NCBI GenBank assembly: GCA_916613615.1
Contig: OU744728.1
Location: 28,351,450-28,415,449, forward strand
Source: Steromphala cineraria
Taxonomy: Eukaryota; Mollusca; Gastropoda; Trochida; Trochidae
DNA: 64,000 nt
Direction: 5' to 3'
Below, one piece after another: positions 60,501 through 64,000 of the stretch. The translations under genes were made by a program, and so were the position numbers. Below the pieces are notes generated by a model. That model worked only from the letters and a program-made list of their open reading frames with translations. It was not told the DNA's origin and ran no database searches. How positions within the stretch are numbered: the stretch's first letter is position 1; each line of letters begins with the position of its first letter.

Positions 60501-63500
60501 AAACTTACACGAACTGACTCTAACTGAAAGAAACTGAAACAAACTGATTAGAACTCAAACTGACTCAAATTGATTCAAACTGACACAAACTGACACAAAC
60601 TGACACAAACTGGTACAATCTGACTCAAACTCATTTAAACTGAAACTGACTAAAACTGACACAAACTCATCTAAACTGTCACAAACTGATTTCTATCTAG
60701 GTGTGGAACTGATGAAGGTGTACCGGGAGGAAGTAGGTCAGTACGAGGCCCAGAGACAGGAACTAGCCAACGCAGAGCGACTCTTCGACCTTCCCATCAC
60801 CATGTACCCCGATCTGCTACAGGTTCAAAAGGAGATGAAGGGCTTCGAACAGATCTATGCATTGTTTGAGGAACAGAAGGTATGTTGATCAGAACATCCT
60901 TAATTTGAGTGATTTAGATTATAGATTAATTGGTCTCCACCTCAAGTACAACATTCAATTAATTTGAAAATATATTCACGTAATTTTGAACCCTCATGAT
61001 TCAAATAGTGAATAATAAAAAATTGCATTTTTTTGGTGATTATGATCATTGGAGAACTATTAATAAAATACAACCATTTCTTGATGAATGCAGACAAATT
61101 TGCACCCATACCTTGTGCATTCATTCCTAGTGTTGTCACAATCTACTAACACAAAAGTCTGGTTTTGACAGTTGCGAGTTACATTCTATTGCAAAAGCAA
61201 CCTTTTAGGTCTGATGTAAGAGAGAAGGACCTTTTGCGAGGACTTATGGTAACAGAAAGCCCGCTGCCCAAGGTAGCGGCCAAGGAGGAAGGCTTTTAGC
61301 CTGGCATTCTTTGTGTGAAGTCTGAGGGAGAGGTCCTTTTCTTTCTTATATACCAAAATATATCAGATTTTCATTTCTAGATCGCTCTCCCTTAGACCTT
61401 TTTAAATTTTGATTCTAGGCTGCAAGAGAACAGTGGTCGGAGACTCTGTGGGCAAACCTGAATGTCCAGCTTCTCCAGGAGGGTATCGAAGGCTTCTTGA
61501 AGAGTCTGCGTAAACTACCACGGGAAGTCAAGTCTATGCAGTGTGCACGTGCCCTTGAGGAGAAGATGAAAGAGTTCCGAGACTCTCTGCCTCTCTTTGT
61601 TGATCTAAAACACGAAGCACTCCGAGAAAGGTAAAAATATGTAGAGCAGACGCTTGTCTTTTTAAAATTTCTTCAAATTTTCAATATTCTGAAATTTTCC
61701 CTTGATATCAAACGCAGACTCTTTGAGAGAGGTTTTCAATGTTAAGTGTGTCCAACAGTCCCTGAAAGCAAAATATCTATATAGCCTATGTCTATGTAAT
61801 TGTAGCAAGTCTAGAACACCGCAGTTTCAGGAAATGAACATCTTCAATGGGCTCCTTCTTAGTTAAACAGTAAATAGCTGCATTTAAGGCATATTTTCAT
61901 TTCGGAGACTGAAATTTAGTCTAGTAGATGCTAATCACAAGGGGTAGTGGTATGTTTTTTAAAATATATTTCTTCAATTTTCTCAAATTTTCTCTCATTA
62001 TAAAATGTGGTTCATATATTGACTGTGCCTTCAGACATTGGAAGGAGCTTATGTCGAAGACGGGACAGAAGTTTGATATCAACCCCGAGACCTTCACCCT
62101 TGCAAATGTATTTGCTATGGAGCTACACCGCTTCCAGGAAACCATTGCAGAGATCGTCACATGTGCAAGCAAGGAAATGGGTATAGAAAAGGTAAACACA
62201 TACAGAGAAAGATACACAAACATATTTCATCTTTGGGATAAAGGCTTGCATTTCAATGTTAGTGGTAAGCATGCAAGATTTACCATCTCTTAGTACTGGT
62301 GATCTTTCAATATCTGATAACAGCACTCTACAGGGAGATGATTTCATAATGTTAGCTTACTGGTTCTTAATCATTTGAATAGATATGTTTAAGCAAATCC
62401 TGTCCTGCCATAATATGTCTGAAGGCAGGAGGCAACAAAAAAATGCATATCTGCTCTTCTGAAGATGGAAGTTGTTCTGAAATATATGCCTTTATGAAAT
62501 TGGTAATAAATGGCTAAAAGTATAAATTTTCCCTTTTTTCAGTTCAATGTAATTTTCTTTAAAAAAAATCATCTCAGCAAATTCTGTAAGTCAATTCATT
62601 TTTTTGCCTTACTTAAATTTTTTTATCAACAGGGAGTGAAAGAAGTAGAGGAAACATGGGGAAATATGAAGTTCACCGTTCAAGCGTACACGAAGGGGAC
62701 GTCACATCGTGGGTTTATCCTCGGGTCGGTTGACGACGTGCTCCAGATACTGGACGACAGTGCCATGAATCTTCAGAGCATGTCCGCATCACGCTTCATC
62801 GGACCCTTCCTCATGTCTGTACAGAACTGGGAGAAGAGTCTCTCGCATATCTCTGAGGTTCTTGATGTGAGTAGCGTCTTAATAATTGACTGAGGTTATT
62901 TAGACCGTACCCTTTTTTTCAATGAATATTGTCATATGGAACCTACAATGTATAGAGAATGTCAAGTCAGCATTATTGTTACAATATCCGGATTGAAACA
63001 TTGCCTCTTCATAGCATGGCCTGACATGTTTACTTTTTACAGTGTATAAAATAGATTGGAAACGTAGCCTGTCCTGAAAATTAATTGGTCAATTCCTTAA
63101 GGGAAAAGAAAGACAAATTTTGAAAAGTTACCTGTCCTGACCAAAAAGTAAACTGTCCTGGCAAAAAGTAGTCAGTTTATGGACTGGTGGACGGGCTATA
63201 TTTTAAACACTGCTTTTTATGATGAAGTTTTGTGAAAGCACCAATTATAATGTTTCAATTATTCAAATGTGACGACAATATTTGATTATTCTTTGCCATT
63301 ATTTCTCCCAAAGGTCTGGATGGTTGTCCAAAGGAAATGGATGTATTTGGAAGGAATTTTCATCGGAGGTGACATCCGTTCTCAACTGCCGGAGGAAGCC
63401 AAGAAGTTCGATCAAATCGACAAAACTTTCAAGAAGGTATGTAGATTAAATGTAGATTGATATATTATCTGATAGCCTATTAGCCGTGTTTGAGAACAAA

Positions 63501-63987
63501 AAACAATGGATGGAAAGTGGTAATAAACATATAGAAGAAAGGAAAGAAAAGATACGTGTAAGGGCCACTGTTGTCGGCAACATGATCCAACAGAAGAACA
63601 GAAGAAGATATATAATCATTCAATTAGTCAAGTCATATAGTTAAGACCTTTTATATTGTTTAATTGCCTTGCTAATTAATGTAAATGGATAATAAACCCA
63701 AAAGCATCAAAAGTGAGCTTAGAATGAAACTAATGGTTTCATTATTATTCCAGATAATGACAGAGACCCACAAGACCCCCCACATCAAGTTAGCGTGCCA
63801 CGCCCAGAACCGTCTCTCGGATCTACAGAATCTCAGCACTGGACTAGAGAAATGTCAGAAATCTCTCAACGACTACCTCGACTCAAAGAGGAACGCCTTC
63901 CCACGATTCTTCTTCATCTCAGACGATGAGTTGCTTAGCATTCTGGGTAGCAGTGACCCGGAGTGTGTCCAGGAACACATGATCAAG
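40118..63987 (+). CDS. DNAH10: Axonemal dynein heavy chain, DNAH10-type (5' part, 28 exons)
   Basis: Encodes the N-terminal 1,811 residues of a heavy chain expected to exceed 4,400. DNAH10 belongs to the I1/f inner-arm dynein of motile cilia and corresponds to the 1-alpha chain of Chlamydomonas. I place 28 coding exons with GT-AG ends and unbroken phase: 40118-40334, 40867-41022, 41621-41769, 42291-42515, 43114-43931, 44583-44781, 45841-45957, 46754-47002, 47485-47661, 48186-48438, 48959-49009, 51453-51580, 51827-51913, 52605-52718, 53680-53823, 54283-54471, 54897-55057, 55764-55995, 56683-56931, 58898-59056, 59687-59803, 60111-60213, 60701-60879, 61419-61630, 62035-62191, 62633-62866, 63314-63436, 63754-63987. 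The sequence recalls DNAH10 across the whole tail and into the linker (FFFISDDELLSILGSSDP). The AAA1-6 ring, stalk and microtubule-binding domain lie beyond the window, and a donor (AAG|GTCAGT) at 63988 continues the gene. Paralogue choice rests on remembered family sequence. Confidence 0.93.
43114..43931 (+). CDS. DNAH10: Dynein exon 5: large tail exon
   Basis: The largest exon here (818 bases, residues 250-521), phase 0 to phase 2. After a variable stretch (KNGDSRSGAKTSDGR..DDDKDDEKV) it enters the dynein heavy-chain N-terminal region 1 fold: HALLRDEFLISMQKFAASI, KGPLAEIDFWRERNAALSAL and MVWIISRHYNKDERMVPLME. FWRERN and the RHYN..ER..PL motif are strongly conserved among axonemal heavy chains. 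This region takes part in heavy-chain dimerisation and intermediate-chain docking. Confidence 0.92.
44391..44513. mobile_element. TA-flanked MITE in the dynein intron, copy 1
   Basis: 123 bp with termini CAGTAGAACACGGATATAGC and its complement ending GAGTTCTACTG, with TA on both sides (44389-44390, 44514-44515). The inner part repeats GGATATAGCGAACAATC. The terminus style suits pogo/Tigger or another Tc1/mariner-type family. Confidence 0.85.
44583..47661 (+). CDS. DNAH10: Dynein exons 6-9: tail continues
   Basis: Exons 44583-44781, 45841-45957, 46754-47002 and 47485-47661 (residues 522-769). Landmarks are WEFDRKRLFERTDYMAGIC, EEFYNIFGPELKAVTGDP, VTFDPFSQQD and NPPVAGSIFWERSLFHRIKH. The exon 6 donor is embedded in a microsatellite, CAG|GTAATAATAATAATAATAG. 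Introns carry two TA-flanked MITEs (44391-44513, 46504-46677). The end of exon 9 with its donor is copied twice into the following intron (from 47753). Confidence 0.92.
46504..46677. mobile_element. TA-flanked MITE in the dynein intron, copy 2
   Basis: 174 bp, same family as the element at 44391, with TA at 46502-46503 and 46678-46679. It is longer because of an extra middle segment with further GCGAACACTGGATATAGC repeats. Confidence 0.85.
47753..48075. repeat. Two intronic copies of the end of dynein exon 9
   Basis: The exon 9 end (from TCCATGGATGATATGATGG at 47623) and the intron after it recur at 47753 (130 bases on) and again from about 47947 (186 bases on). In both copies the exon-intron border ACG|GTATGTACA has become ACATGTACA, removing the donor. 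The second and third copies are more alike than either is to the first, and share CCTAGAAATTA.AATAAGC and GAATTAAGTTACCATGA. Confidence 0.85.
48186..48438 (+). CDS. DNAH10: Dynein exon 10 with Gln/His-rich insertion
   Basis: Residues 770-854. The first half, YEEAKYETWRETVEQQLPSL, is normal DNAH10 sequence. It then runs into HLQGHQLHLQHQLQLQQQAV followed by seven Gln (CAG/CAA mixed) and HHGGGDEQ. The mammalian protein, as I recall it, has only a short variable stretch here. The mixed CAG/CAA codons suggest an older, stabilised glutamine tract. Phase 0 to phase 1. Confidence 0.88.
48959..49009 (+). CDS. DNAH10: Dynein exon 11: candidate 51-bp cassette microexon
   Basis: A 17-codon segment (VQSELTETLAQTQDQD core) sits between TGATTTAG and a strong donor, GATG|GTATGTG. 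It is 51 bases, phase 1 on both sides, and entirely open, so exon 10 can join exon 12 with or without it. It extends the variable acidic/Gln loop. The evidence is splice-site quality and phase only, with no conservation to lean on. Confidence 0.55.
49527..49822. repeat. 35-bp intronic satellite containing the palindrome GTCACTAGTGAC
   Basis: About eight units of TTATTAGTCACTAGTGACAA followed by GAACAATGGAACATG. Each has the perfect 12-base palindrome GTCACTAGTGAC at its centre (lost in the first unit). Units are directly adjacent with no unique spacer. Confidence 0.9.
50693..50740. mobile_element. Remnant of a family C MITE
   Basis: GGGACAGTACTATCAGGGTA then TTTTTTTGTGGAAACAAAATTC matches the left end of the element at 17303-17480. 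A possible right end (ATAGGACAGCTATTTTT, near 51055) is weak. Its extent is therefore uncertain. Confidence 0.6.
51453..54471 (+). CDS. DNAH10: Dynein exons 12-16: tail, end of region 1
   Basis: Exons 51453-51580, 51827-51913, 52605-52718, 53680-53823 and 54283-54471 (residues 871-1091). Landmarks are FDPQLAEIIAETRYIEQLGF and PELARNVALQ, then KRLNWNSLGINDYV, AIAKFESLVNQIQKNA, and KEFFEHIERERAKDF with GPLLTKMEGLVVHSNTG. All later junctions are phase 0. A dispersed repeat sits in the intron before exon 15 (53155-53610) and a short tandem repeat after it (53925-54105). Confidence 0.92.
53155..53610. repeat. Dispersed repeat B, copy 2 (dynein intron)
   Basis: Plus-strand counterpart of 16745-17235. 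Ordered shared blocks include TTTCGTCGAAA, AGTGACGTAATCATTATG, GGATTTACACCG, AAGTCGTGCGCGAAAAAGAC, ACCACACTTGATTCGTC and TTTTGGTCCGAT. It lies entirely within the intron between exons 14 and 15. Confidence 0.7.
53925..54105. repeat. Tandem repeat, unit about 70 bp, 2.5 copies
   Basis: GATTATATGAACAATAAAAT, then ATCTGAATGTTAA, then GATTATGTTAACAATAGAAT and ATCTCAGTTT occur in order two and a half times just after exon 15. The unit itself seems to consist of two related half-units. Confidence 0.8.
54897..60879 (+). CDS. DNAH10: Dynein exons 17-23: tail stem
   Basis: Exons 54897-55057, 55764-55995, 56683-56931, 58898-59056, 59687-59803, 60111-60213 and 60701-60879 (residues 1092-1491). Landmarks are FIRWMNGTCIETSPQKVEGE, SLEDLKFVLSTINDIR, HSEGPGAVGYNLDQGVELMK and QELANAERLFDLPITMYP, the last typical of the stem just before the linker. 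Exon 19 has two usable acceptors six bases apart (CCTCCAG at 56676 and CTTCAG at 56682) that would add or drop Leu-Gln. I chose the downstream one. Confidence 0.9.
57390..57835. repeat. Possible dispersed repeat with GGAAAAGTA.TTGAAT motifs
   Basis: CCTGGAAAAGTATATTGAAT and related strings (57408-57500) on the left, and CCTTAAAAAGTACTCAAATT (57809-57828) on the right, recall ends of repeats common in animal genomes. Boundaries and class are not determined. The remainder of this 1.9-kb intron shows no exon. Confidence 0.35.
60500..60690. repeat. (AAACTGACAC)n-like repeat before exon 23
   Basis: A run of 10-11 base units of the type ACACAAACTG / ACTCAAACTG ends about ten bases before the acceptor TTCTATCTAG of exon 23. 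The array therefore occupies the region where the branch point and pyrimidine tract would be expected. Confidence 0.85.
61419..63987 (+). CDS. DNAH10: Dynein exons 24-28: linker region
   Basis: Exons 61419-61630, 62035-62191, 62633-62866, 63314-63436 and 63754-63987 (residues 1492-1811) cover most of dynein N-terminal region 2, the linker that swings across the AAA ring in the power stroke. Landmarks are LNVQLLQEGIEGFLKSLRKL, HWKELMSKTG, LGSVDDVLQILDDSAMNLQS, WMYLEGIFIGGDIRSQLPEE and LNDYLDSKRNAFPRFFFISD. The final exon in the window is complete. The 173-bp CAGTG..CACTG element lies in the intron between exons 26 and 27. Confidence 0.93.
63040..63212 (-). mobile_element. 173-bp CAGTG..CACTG element, 7-bp TSD (copy 2)
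   Basis: Runs from CAGTGTATAAAATAGATT to TATTTTAAACACTG and is flanked by CTTTTTA on both sides (63033-63039 and 63213-63219). In reverse complement it aligns with 14425-14596 throughout. It is inserted in the dynein intron between exons 26 and 27. Confidence 0.82.
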
Positions 63988-64000
63988 GTCAGTAGGTCGA

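Noticed and set aside
61195..61345. GC-richer patch in the intron before exon 24
   Set aside because: It has stops in the relevant phase and no splice pair; AGGACCTTTT and AGGTCCTTTT form only a weak inverted pair.

Overview
This is eukaryotic nuclear DNA: AT-rich, with intron-split genes using GT-AG splice sites and a dense load of small non-autonomous transposons and satellites. The genes are animal ones (axonemal dynein, ADF/cofilin, an ASPH-type dioxygenase). The repeat style, notably hairpins that open with TGTCTCCC and close with GGGAGACA, resembles repeats I associate with bivalve molluscs. 'Bivalve or other lophotrochozoan' is an inference, not a proof.

Layout. 1-23,000 holds no gene I can support. 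It carries simple repeats, minisatellites (52/57-bp units at 4.4-5.45 kb; a 96-bp higher-order ATC array at 11 kb), foldbacks and several MITE-like elements. 23,086-26,485 (+) is an ADF/cofilin gene with two coding exons, a perfect CArG box upstream, a His-rich insertion and two poly(A) signals. 26.5-34.3 kb is intergenic, with two copies of a tRNA-derived SINE in opposite orientations and a hAT-like element that contains a fragment of a TTAA-flanked MITE. 34,355-36,526 (-) is a two-exon aspartate beta-hydroxylase-domain gene (ASPHD1/2-like). Its intron is largely a 25-bp minisatellite whose unit resembles the 3' splice acceptor it abuts. 36.6-40.1 kb is intergenic with a 520-bp TA-flanked element.

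40,118 to the right edge (+) is the 5' part of an axonemal dynein heavy chain, best matched to DNAH10 (I1/f inner-arm dynein). I resolve 28 coding exons. Every junction keeps phase, giving 1,811 codons that run from the N-terminus into the linker; the AAA+ motor lies beyond the window. Introns hold two TA-flanked MITEs, a tandem duplication of the end of exon 9, a 35-bp satellite and a 173-bp element with 7-bp target-site duplications.

The three genes are functionally unrelated (actin turnover, 2-oxoglutarate hydroxylation, ciliary motility), as expected for independently transcribed animal neighbours. I found no CRISPR array, operon, phage or viral gene and no clear multi-gene system. The most interesting signals are the cofilin insertion, duplications centred on splice sites, and the 7-bp-TSD element family.
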